A stretch of 64,000 nt of DNA from Bacillus licheniformis DSM 13 = ATCC 14580 (GTDB lineage: Bacteria; Bacillota; Bacilli; Bacillales; Bacillaceae), in assembly GCF_000011645.1 (NCBI RefSeq), contig NC_006270.3, positions 1,299,501 to 1,363,500 on the forward strand, given 5' to 3'. The notes under the pieces were generated by a model. That model was not told where the DNA came from and did not search any database. It saw nothing but the letters and a program-made list of their open reading frames with translations. How positions within the stretch are numbered: position 1 is the stretch's first letter; every line of letters starts with the position of its first letter. Of the stretch, positions 15,473 to 23,429 are shown piece after piece. A program made the position numbers and the translations under genes.

Positions 15473-17521
15473 CTACTTACCTCCAGGCTTATTATCAAAT
15501 TTCACAACTTCCCATTCCCGTTTTCCGATTTTATATTCTATCTCAAAGCTTGCCGGTCTTTGGGAATTCCCTTTGTATACTGGCTGTATTTTAACCTCAA
15601 CTGTTCTTCCTTTTTCGAGGTGTTTGGCCCACATGTTCTCAAGCTTTTTCCATTCTCCTTTATTTAAGTTACCATCCATCGGCACAAGGTTGTCAAGCTT
15701 TCCAGACCCTTCGAATATACTTGCAATGAGATGACCGCCCTCATCGGTTTTTAATCGATCTTCACGGCCGGCAATTCTTTGGGCGTATTTGTTTCTCTTT
15801 GCTGCTCCCAAATTTAGTTTGCCGCTGACATTTGTAATACGTCCTTTATGATCAGTTTTATAAGTATAGCCTACAGGCGTTGTATACTCAATGTTCGGTT
15901 TTAACACCTTTCTTCTTTTGACTCTTGTGAAATGGTCACCATATTTCACTTTATGGATGGTTTTTGAGTCTACTTTAATGTCTGTTTTTGTTTTGGAAGA
16001 AACACCCGCAATGATGCTGACCATTCGATTTCTTGCTTGTTTTGCTTGATCAGAAATCTTTTTGGTTTGTTGAATTAATTTATCTTTCAATCGAGATCCA
16101 TCTATCGTATTGAACGGAACTTTACCAGCATTGGCTAAAGCTAGTTGAGGAGAAGCGATTTGGACTTTCGGAGTGAGATTTTTAATATCTTTAAAATCCC
16201 TGACAACTTTATCAGCTGCTTTCTTACCTGCCTTTTTCGCACTCTCTATGCCCTTGCTAGCTGTCTTTTTAGAGACATCCTTTATCTTAGATGCGGCTTT
16301 TCCCATCTTGCCCGCCTTAGCCAACTTGCTAACTTTGTCTGCACCTTTCGTTCCGACAATGGATGACGCAACCATTCCGGTAGCGTATGTAAACCATCTC
16401 GCCCTGCTTTCTGCATCACCATTGATGACGTCCCTCACGAAGGAGTCCTCGATATCTTTCTTTATGATTTCAAATGTTTCTACAGGGTGGGTGACTGTGT
16501 AGGCAATGCCCTCTAGCGTTTCTTTTGGATTGGTTATGGTATCTCGTATTCCTGTCACTGTATCGACGGCCACATCTTCTATTCCTTCTTCAATGCCCTG
16601 CTTAATACGCCCCATGATACCACTTTGTTTTCGTTTTCGATTTATAGTGTAAAAATAGTAATTTTGCTGCTTTTCTGTCAGATTTTCAATTCCAATCTCT
16701 TGTGCAATCTCAACAAATTCATCAGGATCAATGACATTTTCGAGCTTTTCCTTTAGGTGAGAGATTTTATTAACCTGTTTGTTAGCTTCACTAACTTCCT
16801 TTTCGAGTTTTGATCTCTTATCGAGCTTAGCCAACATAACGCCCATCGCTGTTTCCTGGTTTCCACTCAAGGTATCCATTTTATCCTGTTTTAAAATAGA
16901 ACCTTTCTGATAGCCGGTGATTTCAATTTTAGGGCCTGTGTACATTTTTTCAAGCCTAGCGATGTATCTTTGCATTGTTTCTAAGTCGTTTTCAGCGGCT
17001 TTGATGGTGTTCGTCTGCTCCCTGTCGAATGTATGTAATTTTTCAATTGTCTGATTGATTTCTTTTAAAGCTTTCGAGTAATTCTCGTGAAAATTACTGT
17101 CATCTAATTCCGGCAAATCGACTATATGGCTGACTTTAGCGATTGTAGCATTCGTTTTAGAAACCAAACGCTTCGTGGTGCGATCGGCATCTTTCACTCC
17201 TTGTTCCAGCTCATTATCGAGGAAGGCTTGCGAAATATATCCATTGTGTTGTGGCTCCAGGGAATTCAATGCACTTTTGATTTTCTTCAATGCTGATTGA
17301 TATTCCTCGATAAAAGTTTCAAAAAATTGAAGGAATGGGGTGTGACACTCTTTATAAAAATTCCGTATTGCGTCGCCGCCTTTTCCTTTTAAGGCATCGT
17401 TGAGCGACGTGATACCTTCCACGCTTTTTTTAATGTTGACGATTTCTTCCGATTGTTGCTTTAATTGTTCCACCGTTTGATCAATCGCTTTGTGCAGCGC
17501 CTGAACGTCCAGAGTCTTCAT
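15473..17521 (-). CDS. LXG-domain nuclease toxin (YeeF-like), type VII secretion substrate
   Basis: 682 residues. LXG domain (about 1-230, helical, MKTLDVQALHKAIDQTVEQL start) for export by the type VII secretion machine; a middle part with helical coiled-coil and Ala/Lys-rich pretoxin segment; and a C-terminal non-specific DNA/RNA endonuclease domain (about 560-682) with the catalytic DEGGHLIA and the downstream NLVPMDGNLNKGEWKKLE. Acts against neighbouring bacteria by cutting nucleic acid. The start at 17521 is chosen because GAGGAG lies before it; the frame is open 25 codons further up. The usual small LXG partner genes are not seen upstream. Confidence 0.88.
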   Translation of the reverse strand: MKTLDVQALHKAIDQTVEQLKQQSEEIVNIKKSVEGITSLNDALKGKGGDAIRNFYKECHTPFLQFFETFIEEYQSALKKIKSALNSLEPQHNGYISQAFLDNELEQGVKDADRTTKRLVSKTNATIAKVSHIVDLPELDDSNFHENYSKALKEINQTIEKLHTFDREQTNTIKAAENDLETMQRYIARLEKMYTGPKIEITGYQKGSILKQDKMDTLSGNQETAMGVMLAKLDKRSKLEKEVSEANKQVNKISHLKEKLENVIDPDEFVEIAQEIGIENLTEKQQNYYFYTINRKRKQSGIMGRIKQGIEEGIEDVAVDTVTGIRDTITNPKETLEGIAYTVTHPVETFEIIKKDIEDSFVRDVINGDAESRARWFTYATGMVASSIVGTKGADKVSKLAKAGKMGKAASKIKDVSKKTASKGIESAKKAGKKAADKVVRDFKDIKNLTPKVQIASPQLALANAGKVPFNTIDGSRLKDKLIQQTKKISDQAKQARNRMVSIIAGVSSKTKTDIKVDSKTIHKVKYGDHFTRVKRRKVLKPNIEYTTPVGYTYKTDHKGRITNVSGKLNLGAAKRNKYAQRIAGREDRLKTDEGGHLIASIFEGSGKLDNLVPMDGNLNKGEWKKLENMWAKHLEKGRTVEVKIQPVYKGNSQRPASFEIEYKIGKREWEVVKFDNKPGGK

Positions 17522-17741
17522 GGCATTCTCCTCTAATACTAAAGTTGCAATCATTTTAGAGTTTACCACTTTACGGAAGGGTATTGGTGAATACATCCTG
17601 TATACCCAATAAAATGAACCTTTCGATTTAGGTTTATATACCTACTAGAGATTTCATTATCCTGAAGCCAAAATATTTACAACCGCTGCGACTCCCGGTA
17701 CACTACATAAAAACAGGACAGGCAGGTGCAAAAATCGAAAG

Positions 17742-18389
17742 ATGAAGCGGGCTTTAACTGACCAATACGGCAGCTTTACAGAGATGGCAGAAAACGAAAT
17801 AGAAGGGACCGATTATTCGGTGGCTGCTCGGGATGCAGGGAGCGCTCTGCTTGTGATGGCTCCCCACGGGGGCGGGATCGAGCCGGGCATCAGTGAAATT
17901 GTCAAGGCTTTTGCAGAGGGCGCTTCGGTTTATTTATTGGAAGGATTGAAAAGGCGCGGCAATAAGAGCCTTCATGTGACAAGCGCTCATTTTGACTGCC
18001 CGCTTGCCTTGCGAATGGCTGCAGGACACCGGTACATACTGGCTTTTCACGGGTATGAGGAGCCTGCTCATCGACATACGCTCATCGGAGGGACAGATCG
18101 AAGGCGCGCCTTGATGTTTAAGGAGACATTGGAGAGGCACGGATTTTCTGCGGAGCTGGCGGCTGAAAGGGGCTATCTTTCAGGTACAAACCCTGCAAGC
18201 ATCAACAATCGCTGCCAAACCGGTTTAAGCGTGCAATTTGAAATCAGCACAGCCCAGCGGAAGGCGATGTTTGAGCAATTCACATTAAAGGGCAGGCGAA
18301 CGTCTCAAAATGAGGTGTTTTCCCGCTATGTCAAAGCTTTGAAGGAAGGAGCATGCATCGCATATGGGCCGAGTGCAGCCGGCAGCTGA
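17742..18389 (+). CDS. yjqB: Poly-gamma-glutamate hydrolase-family protein (YjqB)
   Basis: 215 residues of the phage-associated DUF867 family. The metal-binding motif APHGGGIEPG (about residues 42-51) and FHGYEE (about 103-108) resemble PghP, a zinc enzyme that cuts poly-gamma-glutamate capsule. In B. subtilis yjqB also lies just left of the PBSX element, which this order repeats. The ribosome site (GGCAGGTG) is rather far from ATG at 17742. Ends at a terminator overlapping its last codons. Confidence 0.82.
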   Translation: MKRALTDQYGSFTEMAENEIEGTDYSVAARDAGSALLVMAPHGGGIEPGISEIVKAFAEGASVYLLEGLKRRGNKSLHVTSAHFDCPLALRMAAGHRYILAFHGYEEPAHRHTLIGGTDRRRALMFKETLERHGFSAELAAERGYLSGTNPASINNRCQTGLSVQFEISTAQRKAMFEQFTLKGRRTSQNEVFSRYVKALKEGACIAYGPSAAGS

Positions 18390-18404
18390 GCCGGCTGTTT
18401 TTTT
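18376..18404 (+). terminator. Terminator of yjqB
   Basis: CAGCCGGC-AGCTGA-GCCGGCTG followed by TTTTTTTA, overlapping the yjqB stop codon. Confidence 0.88.
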
Positions 18405-19059
18405 ATTTTCTCAGCATATAAGCCGGCCGGCTTTCCGCAGCGACCATTTTGCCGAGGCCGTTTGCCGCTGCGTACGGGCGGCGGGTTTCCCGCCGGTAGC
18501 GTGCAAGTTCGTCTACTTCTTCAAAGCGTGGAGCATTCGCCGATTCGCTCTCTTGGGAAAGGCTTGCCATCCACGCCTCATGAAACTGGATTCCGGCCTG
18601 CCGTTTTTCAAAGAGCTCGATCCGTTTGACAGCGAACGACTCCGTGACTTTAAAGAGGTCGGCGATCATTTTAGCGGCTTGGCATCGCAGCTGAGGAAAA
18701 TCCATTTTTAAAAGCATAAAAGTAGGGACGCAAAAATGGTACATAAATTGATTGGCCTGGAACTCCTGCAGCTCCCTGAACATCTGATTCATGTAAAGCT
18801 GGTTTCCGGCGTGCTTTAATACGTGGCACAGCTCATGGGCAAAGTCCTCCCACTGCTTTTCCTTTGAAAGACTGCTGTTGAGAATAATGCTGTACATGCC
18901 GTCATGCTTAATCATCATGCTGTTGACATTTTCATAGTGAATCCAAATATTAAAATGAGCGGCTATGCGATTCATATCAATCTGGTGAGGTTCAAAAAAA
19001 CCGAACTTTTGGTACATATTTTTGACGTATTCTTCTAGGTGAGATAAATAAAACTTCAA
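18403..19059 (-). CDS. xkdA: XkdA, ImmA/IrrE-type metallopeptidase
   Basis: 218 residues with the zinc-peptidase motif HELCH (in FAHELCHVLKH, about residues 74-84) and the further ligand region LQEFQANQFMYHF. ImmA of ICEBs1 cleaves its Xre-type repressor, so XkdA is expected to inactivate Xre and induce the phage element; this is inference from the family and the adjacency. TTG start with GAAAGGGTG upstream. Its promoter carries a LexA-type SOS box. It is transcribed leftward like xre, but from its own promoter. Confidence 0.85.
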   Translation of the reverse strand: MKFYLSHLEEYVKNMYQKFGFFEPHQIDMNRIAAHFNIWIHYENVNSMMIKHDGMYSIILNSSLSKEKQWEDFAHELCHVLKHAGNQLYMNQMFRELQEFQANQFMYHFCVPTFMLLKMDFPQLRCQAAKMIADLFKVTESFAVKRIELFEKRQAGIQFHEAWMASLSQESESANAPRFEEVDELARYRRETRRPYAAANGLGKMVAAESRPAYMLRK

Positions 19060-19074
19060 TACGAGACACCCTTT

Positions 19075-19117
19075 CGAACGAATGTTCTGTTTTTAGCGGG
19101 AAAGAAAAGCCCGTCAA
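19075..19117 (-). promoter_or_regulatory. xkdA promoter with a LexA (SOS) box
   Basis: On the minus strand TTGACG (19112-19117), 16 bases, TAAAAA (19090-19095), then at 19075-19088 CGAAC-GAAT-GTTCT on the plus strand. This matches the Bacillus LexA consensus CGAAC-N4-GTTCG at all but the last base, and it overlaps the transcription start, where a repressor would block. Confidence 0.7.
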
Positions 19118-19247
19118 AGGGGCTGTCATGATTTCATGCAGATCTATCATATACGATGAGCAGCCACTTTAGCAAATCTTTCCCTTTTTTATTGTCTTAT
19201 CTATTAAATCGGCGCTCACCAGGTAATGTTTAATAAAAATTCCTTAT
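19118..19247. other. Short spacer between xkdA promoter and xre
   Basis: No gene or clear hairpin terminator seen. Confidence 0.4.
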
Positions 19248-19601
19248 TTATCCGTTTTGTTTATCTCCGGGCTTTCGTTTCTTCTCTTTTTCTTTTAAGT
19301 ATTGAATGAACTCGATGGCCTGCTGTCTGCTTTCGGGGGAAAATTCCTGCATGTCGCGGTAGGCAATTTGCAGATCCGGATCTGCGATTTCGTCTTCGAT
19401 GTTTTTTTTCTTTTCCGTGCCTGTCAGCAGATAGTCTATCGTCACTTTATAGTAATCAGCGAGTTTTTTTAATGTTTCATAGTCCGGCTCGCTTCTTCCG
19501 TTTTCATAATGGGAGTAGCGTGCCCGCGATACACCGATCTGCTTTGCCACTTCTTCCTGTGTCCTTTTTCCTCTCAGGCTCTTCAGTCTGCCGCCTAACA
19601 T
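19248..19601 (-). CDS. xre: PBSX-type repressor Xre
   Basis: 117 residues. Helix-turn-helix of the Xre family (about 4-60, KRTQEEVAKQIGVSRARYSHYENGRSEPD) and a C-terminal part ending in a Lys/Glu-rich helix (SPESRQQAIEFIQYLKEKEKKRK), as I remember for B. subtilis Xre. It keeps the lytic genes off by binding GATACA-type operators. Start at 19601 with AGAGGT upstream; the open frame continues upstream across the operators but without a start of quality. Divergent from the early gene operon. Confidence 0.92.
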   Translation of the reverse strand: MLGGRLKSLRGKRTQEEVAKQIGVSRARYSHYENGRSEPDYETLKKLADYYKVTIDYLLTGTEKKKNIEDEIADPDLQIAYRDMQEFSPESRQQAIEFIQYLKEKEKKRKPGDKQNG

Positions 19602-19640
19602 AGAATGACCTCTCTTCCTCAATTCGGCATGATTATCTCT

Positions 19641-19669
19641 ATTATAGATACAAAATGTATCGAAATAAA
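19641..19669 (-). promoter_or_regulatory. xre promoter with operator O1
   Basis: TTTATT (19664-19669) and TATAAT (19641-19646), 17 bases apart on the minus strand. The 15-bp operator GATACAAAATGTATC (19647-19661) fills the spacer, so Xre would control its own synthesis. Confidence 0.75.
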
Positions 19670-19698
19670 CAGATGATAAAAAAAGTATCAAAAAAGTG

Positions 19699-19727
19699 TT
19701 GATGATAAGAAGCGTATCATATATAAT
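19699..19727 (+). promoter_or_regulatory. Rightward early promoter
   Basis: TTGATG (19699-19704), 17-base spacer, perfect TATAAT (19722-19727), driving the early genes from the helix-turn-helix gene onward. Confidence 0.8.
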
Positions 19728-19737
19728 CAAATCATCA

Positions 19738-19752
19738 GATACGTATTGTATC
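19738..19752. promoter_or_regulatory. Xre operator O2
   Basis: GATACGTATTGTATC starts about ten bases after the -10 of the rightward promoter, at the likely start of transcription. It is well placed to block the early operon. Confidence 0.75.
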
Positions 19753-19773
19753 AAAAACAGGGAGTGAGAACAT

Positions 19774-20034
19774 GTGCGAAAACGATTGATCGAAGAGCGC
19801 TCTAAGAGGGGATGGACCCAGAAGCAAGTGTCGGAAAGACTTGGACTCTCCGAGGTTTATGTTCGCAAAATTGAAAGGGGAACACGCAATCCCGGCAGAG
19901 AAACGATGCTGAAATTCGAAACGCTTTATTCAGTGCCTGATCGTTTGCTGTTTCCCGATCTTTTTCAGGTCTTTATAGATACATATTGTATCAAAGAAAA
20001 CCTGCATAAAAGAAGGCGATGTCATGAATCTTGA
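19774..20034 (+). CDS. Small helix-turn-helix protein, first early gene
   Basis: 86 residues; an Xre-type helix-turn-helix covers about residues 1-60 (SKRGWTQKQVSERLGLSEVYVRKIERGTRNPGRE). It is opposite the repressor like the Cro position in other phages, and resembles YqaF of the skin element; whether it represses or activates is not known. GTG start with GGGAGTGAG upstream. The next gene overlaps its end by eleven bases. Confidence 0.75.
   Translation: MRKRLIEERSKRGWTQKQVSERLGLSEVYVRKIERGTRNPGRETMLKFETLYSVPDRLLFPDLFQVFIDTYCIKENLHKRRRCHES
19978..19992. promoter_or_regulatory. Xre operator O3, inside a gene
   Basis: GATACATATTGTATC near the 3' end of the early helix-turn-helix gene, 240 bases from O2. 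It could act by looping or as a roadblock. Confidence 0.65.
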
Positions 20035-20320
20035 ACATCCGATGGTCACACGCATCCGAACACACGGCTATCCAAAGGAAGCCGACAGAGAGCAAATGAG
20101 AAGCCACGGCGGACTTGCCGGATATCCAAAAGGAGGAAGCATGGGTAAAATTGTGATTTCCTACAGCTCAGACCGGTTTGATCAATGGCGGCTCGGAGAA
20201 GCCGGGGGATTCAACGCTTTTACGAAAGACGGAAAGCCTGTATTCCAATTTGATCATAAAGGCCAATACGAACGGTATCTCAGGCTGAACCGCAAAAGGC
20301 AGAAGGAAGGGGGAAGATGA
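20024..20320 (+). CDS. Phage early protein, unknown function
   Basis: 98 residues, basic, with HPMVTRIRTHGYP near the start and many Tyr, Gly and Arg. No family recognised; similar short proteins occur at this spot in PBSX and skin-type elements. It overlaps the preceding gene by eleven bases, and xkdB begins one base after its stop. Translation is therefore probably coupled along the early operon. Confidence 0.65.
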   Translation: MNLEHPMVTRIRTHGYPKEADREQMRSHGGLAGYPKGGSMGKIVISYSSDRFDQWRLGEAGGFNAFTKDGKPVFQFDHKGQYERYLRLNRKRQKEGGR

Positions 20321-21151
20321 ATGTCCCGCCCGCCGGATCAAAGCTATCCCTTTTCGGTTTACTCAGGGCTTTTAACACCTGTTCACTACGAGAAAATAGG
20401 CAATGCCATTTGGCTTTTTTTATGGTGCATCAGTTCAACAACAAAGGAAATCGAACGCGATGGGGAGACATGGGGCATCGTGCTCGGCAACAAGCCGCTG
20501 AAAGCAGCCGAACTGGCTCTTCAATTCGGCGTCAACGAAAAAACGATCAGAAGATGGCTCGCTCTTCTCGAACGAAACGGCTACATTGCAGTCACAAGAG
20601 CGCCTTACGGAATGATTTTGTCAGTCAGACATTCAAAAAAATTTGCCTACGCCAGCCATGTCCGAACAGAACTGCCTGATCGGACAGAAGAGACTGGCAG
20701 TGCGGACAAGCTTGTCCAATCCAATAAAGATATCACACAAATCAACACAAAACATAATATGAGTTCCATAAAAACAATAGCAGAACGATTTGCCGCCCTC
20801 AGGTCGATGCAGGAAGGAAAGCCCGTCCATCCCTCGTCAAAAGACTATCAGGCCATCGCCCGGATTGTCGCCCGCGGAGTGTCTCTTCCGCAAACAATCA
20901 AATGGCTTGAACAATGTTTTGAGGAGTATGAGGCGCGGCGCCGAAGCCGTCATGAAACGATCAAGGTCTTCAGCTACTGTGAAAAATATATCATCGGCCG
21001 GCTGGCTGAAGCGGAAGCGAAAACGAAAACAACTGTCAGGAGGGAGAACAATGCCCAAAAGAACAATCGAAGAGGTCATGGACGAACTGAGAAACAGGAG
21101 CCGTCAATCACAGGGGGGCAAACCGGAAGAATCCGCCGCAAAACGGTATGA
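20321..21151 (+). CDS. xkdB: XkdB, phage replication-type protein (DnaD/helix-turn-helix)
   Basis: 276 residues. The N-terminal part holds a winged-helix (about 55-100, KAAELALQFGVNEKTIRRWLALLERNGYI) as in phage replisome organisers; the middle is variable and polar; the C-terminal tail is rich in Lys, Arg and Gln. Next to xkdC (a DnaC-like ATPase), it likely loads a helicase at an origin, by analogy with other phages. The last 100 bases overlap xkdC in another frame. Confidence 0.8.
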   Translation: MSRPPDQSYPFSVYSGLLTPVHYEKIGNAIWLFLWCISSTTKEIERDGETWGIVLGNKPLKAAELALQFGVNEKTIRRWLALLERNGYIAVTRAPYGMILSVRHSKKFAYASHVRTELPDRTEETGSADKLVQSNKDITQINTKHNMSSIKTIAERFAALRSMQEGKPVHPSSKDYQAIARIVARGVSLPQTIKWLEQCFEEYEARRRSRHETIKVFSYCEKYIIGRLAEAEAKTKTTVRRENNAQKNNRRGHGRTEKQEPSITGGQTGRIRRKTV

Positions 21152-21851
21152 CTGTCCGAAGTGCAAAGATGAACTCGGATTTATCGAACGGCGCGGAACG
21201 ATGGAAGTATGGGTATCATGCGTCTGCCGCGAATGGCGCAAAGCGCAAAAGCTGTTGAAGACGAGCGAAATCACCGAACAATTTAAAAACTTAAACTTTG
21301 CTCAATTCAAGACGGAAGGAAAGCATCAATCTGTAAAAGAGGCGTATGAATGCGCCGTTGAATATGTACAAGCTTACCGGGACATTCAGGAAAGCCGCAG
21401 AAACAGCATCGCGCTCTTGGGACGACCCGGTTCAGGGAAGACTCATTTGCTGACGGCTGCCGCCAATGAGCTGATGAGGAAGCTTTTTGTACCCGTCCTG
21501 TATTTTCCGTTTGTCGAAGGATTCAATGATTTAAAACAGGACTTTTCGTTGCTTGAGAATAAGCTGAACCGGATGAAGCAAGTCGAGGTGCTGTTTCTTG
21601 ATGACCTGTTTAAGCCGGTGGCAGGCAGGCCGCGGGCAACGGAATGGCAGATCGAACAGACATATGCCGTCGTCAATTACAGGTATTTGAACCATAAGCC
21701 GATCATGCTGTCCAGCGAGCTAAGCGTTGAAGAAATTGTCAGCATAGACGAAGCGCTCGGAACGAGGCTGGTCGAAATGTGCGGGGACTTTCTCGTCGTC
21801 CTGAACGGGAGCTCTTTCGGCATCAATCATAGACTGGAGGGGATGGTTTGA
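21051..21851 (+). CDS. xkdC: XkdC, DnaC-like helicase-loader ATPase
   Basis: 266 residues. An N-terminal zinc-finger-like part (CPKCKDELG...CVCREW, about residues 33-65) is followed by an AAA+ domain with Walker A GRPGSGKTH (about 116-124) and Walker B LFLDDLF. The start ATG at 21051 has AGGAGGGAG just upstream; the open frame extends further up, but that would overlap all the end of xkdB. It helps load the replicative helicase, probably with XkdB. Its stop shares bases with the next start (ATGA). Confidence 0.85.
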   Translation: MPKRTIEEVMDELRNRSRQSQGGKPEESAAKRYDCPKCKDELGFIERRGTMEVWVSCVCREWRKAQKLLKTSEITEQFKNLNFAQFKTEGKHQSVKEAYECAVEYVQAYRDIQESRRNSIALLGRPGSGKTHLLTAAANELMRKLFVPVLYFPFVEGFNDLKQDFSLLENKLNRMKQVEVLFLDDLFKPVAGRPRATEWQIEQTYAVVNYRYLNHKPIMLSSELSVEEIVSIDEALGTRLVEMCGDFLVVLNGSSFGINHRLEGMV

Positions 21852-22021
21852 TGTGCCGGCTATGTAATGGGAGAAAATCAATCCATCAGGACGCAAGGGT
21901 CGGAACGATTTTCCGCGCTTGCCCGAACTGCTGCACTGAAAGCGGCGGTTTGACGGATGTGATCAAACATCTGGAAGCGCTGATTGCAAAAATGAAAACA
22001 AGGGTGACACAAGGTGCTTAA
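21851..22021 (+). CDS. Zinc-ribbon-like small phage protein
   Basis: 56 residues beginning MCRLCNGRKSIHQD and containing CPNCC, so two CxxC pairs (CRLC, CPNC) about 20 residues apart, as in a treble-clef or zinc-ribbon. The C terminus is a helix with KHLEALIAKMKTR. Starts at the ATGA overlap with xkdC and ends where the next tiny gene overlaps it, a typical tight phage arrangement. Function unknown; a nucleic-acid or protein adaptor is possible. Confidence 0.7.
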   Translation: MCRLCNGRKSIHQDARVGTIFRACPNCCTESGGLTDVIKHLEALIAKMKTRVTQGA

Positions 22022-22109
22022 AAGTTTAAAAGCTATGATTCTCATCATCTGGACAGCGGCAAAAAGAGACGCACAAATTAAACGATGGCACGAAGAAGAC
22101 GGAAAGTGA
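22014..22109 (+). CDS. Very short phage peptide
   Basis: 31 residues (GTG start) with a hydrophobic middle, MILIIWTAA, followed by a charged end KRDAQIKRWHEEDGK. Overlaps the zinc-ribbon gene by eight bases and has AAGGGTG upstream. It may be real because the next gene starts only 12 bases later, but at this length the coding evidence is slight. Confidence 0.4.
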   Translation: MLKSLKAMILIIWTAAKRDAQIKRWHEEDGK

Positions 22110-22121
22110 GGAAAGACATAC

Positions 22122-22463
22122 GTGAAAAACGAAAGTGAGGCGTACAGCCCATCACCATGGCGCGTCGTCAGAACAAATACCGACGTATACATTTATTCAG
22201 CATACAGCAAAGCCGAAAAGAAACGGTTTTCTTATTCCAACGGAAGGGTGATTGCCAAAGTCGCCGACTACAGCGCATATTCCAAGGAAAAAAATGCCCG
22301 CTTAATCGCTGCAGCTCCCGAACTGTTGACCGCAGTGAAGCTCACGCTTGCCTATTTGAAGCGAAAACGGCCCGTTCACAGCGATTCAGTTGAGAATCAA
22401 TTGAAGAATATTTTAGAAAAAGTCGTCGCAAAAGCAGAATTTGAAGAGGAGGAAACAAGATGA
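22122..22463 (+). CDS. xkdD: XkdD-like phage protein
   Basis: 113 residues. Starts GTG with GAGGAAAG upstream. It contains SPWRVVRTNTDVYIYSA and KEKNARLIAAAPELLTAVK, a motif common in small phage early proteins (the AAPELL segment). Position between xkdC and xtrA matches xkdD of PBSX. Function unknown. Overlaps xtrA by four bases (ATGA). Confidence 0.65.
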   Translation: MKNESEAYSPSPWRVVRTNTDVYIYSAYSKAEKKRFSYSNGRVIAKVADYSAYSKEKNARLIAAAPELLTAVKLTLAYLKRKRPVHSDSVENQLKNILEKVVAKAEFEEEETR

Positions 22464-22663
22464 ACCATCCGGCAAAGTTAACAGATATCAACGATACGAC
22501 GGTTGCAAGCCGCATCAAAAAAGGAAAGGTGACGGTGATCGTCCTTGACGGAATGAACGGCACGGCATGGCAGGCCGAGGCGCCTGAGCACGGCAAAACC
22601 GTCATTGAAACGAGAAAGGGAGATCTCGCAAGGATCGAATTTGAAATCGGCTATAAGCTATAG
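22460..22663 (+). CDS. xtrA: XtrA-like phage protein
   Basis: 67 residues, position and length of XtrA in PBSX, with the family-like LPEHGKT (here APEHGKTVIETRKGDLARIEFEIGY). Predicted small beta-rich fold. Function unknown. It is the last gene before the early-operon terminator, four bases overlapping xkdD. Confidence 0.7.
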   Translation: MNHPAKLTDINDTTVASRIKKGKVTVIVLDGMNGTAWQAEAPEHGKTVIETRKGDLARIEFEIGYKL

Positions 22664-22702
22664 CTCTACAACTTGAATATTTGTCCAAGACGGAAAGCCT
22701 GC

Positions 22703-22760
22703 GGACGCTGATCAGGATGCACATCTTAACTGTGCGGCTGATTGGTGTCCTTTTTTATTT
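22703..22760 (+). terminator. Hairpin terminator before xpf
   Basis: GGACGCTGATCAG...GCACA pairs imperfectly with TGTGC-GGCTGATTGGTGTCC, followed by TTTTTTATTT. It would end early transcription or lower expression of xpf; xpf follows directly. Confidence 0.6.
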
Positions 22761-22783
22761 CAAAAAAACGGAGGTACATTAAA

Positions 22784-23287
22784 ATGGAAGATTTGCTTTT
22801 CGAATATAAAAGAGCGCTGAAAAACACGAAAAAATTGTATAAGCCCTATCAAGATGAACAAGGGCTGACGGCTGAACAGCTGAATGATAAAAAACTGATC
22901 AGAAACATGATGACCGATTTGGAATATGTGATCGACTGGCTTGAAAACGGAAGAGAACCTGGAATCAGACGGGCGATTGACAGGCGCGACTCTTATAAGC
23001 GGATGCTCCTGAAAGATCCGCGGATCATCGACACGTTTTCAGAACAGAGTGCATTTGAACCGGCTCAGGAAGTGTCAGCATACGATAAAGCCCGGATTGA
23101 ATCAGCGCTGTCTGCCCTTACGGCACGCGAAAAAGAAATCTTCATTTTACATAAGGTCGAACAGTTTTCCTATGAGCGGATTGCCGCCATGCTCGGCATC
23201 AAAAAGTCTACTGTTCAAACCAATGTGAAACGGGCGCAGCTGAAAATCGCGAAACAGATCGAAAAGCCTCTCGATTGTATGGCATAA
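22784..23287 (+). CDS. xpf: Xpf, sigma-like late-gene activator
   Basis: 167 residues. The C-terminal half carries sigma-70 region 4 (about 110-160, LTAREKEIFILHKVEQFSYERIAAMLGIKKSTVQ), and the N-terminal half is helical with the YKRALKNTKKLYKPYQDEQ start. In PBSX Xpf turns on the late operon. ATG at 22784 follows CGGAGG; an earlier in-frame start lies in the terminator. Late genes begin 143 bases downstream. Confidence 0.88.
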   Translation: MEDLLFEYKRALKNTKKLYKPYQDEQGLTAEQLNDKKLIRNMMTDLEYVIDWLENGREPGIRRAIDRRDSYKRMLLKDPRIIDTFSEQSAFEPAQEVSAYDKARIESALSALTAREKEIFILHKVEQFSYERIAAMLGIKKSTVQTNVKRAQLKIAKQIEKPLDCMA

Positions 23288-23429
23288 CGATATATCTGTC
23301 TTTTGTCATACGTTTGCCACCTATAAGTGAAAAGAGAAAAAATATAACAAAGCATACTGTTCATATGGAAGATTCATATAGCGATTAAATATTACTGTTT
23401 CCGAGAATGAGAGGCGGTGAAAATGAACA

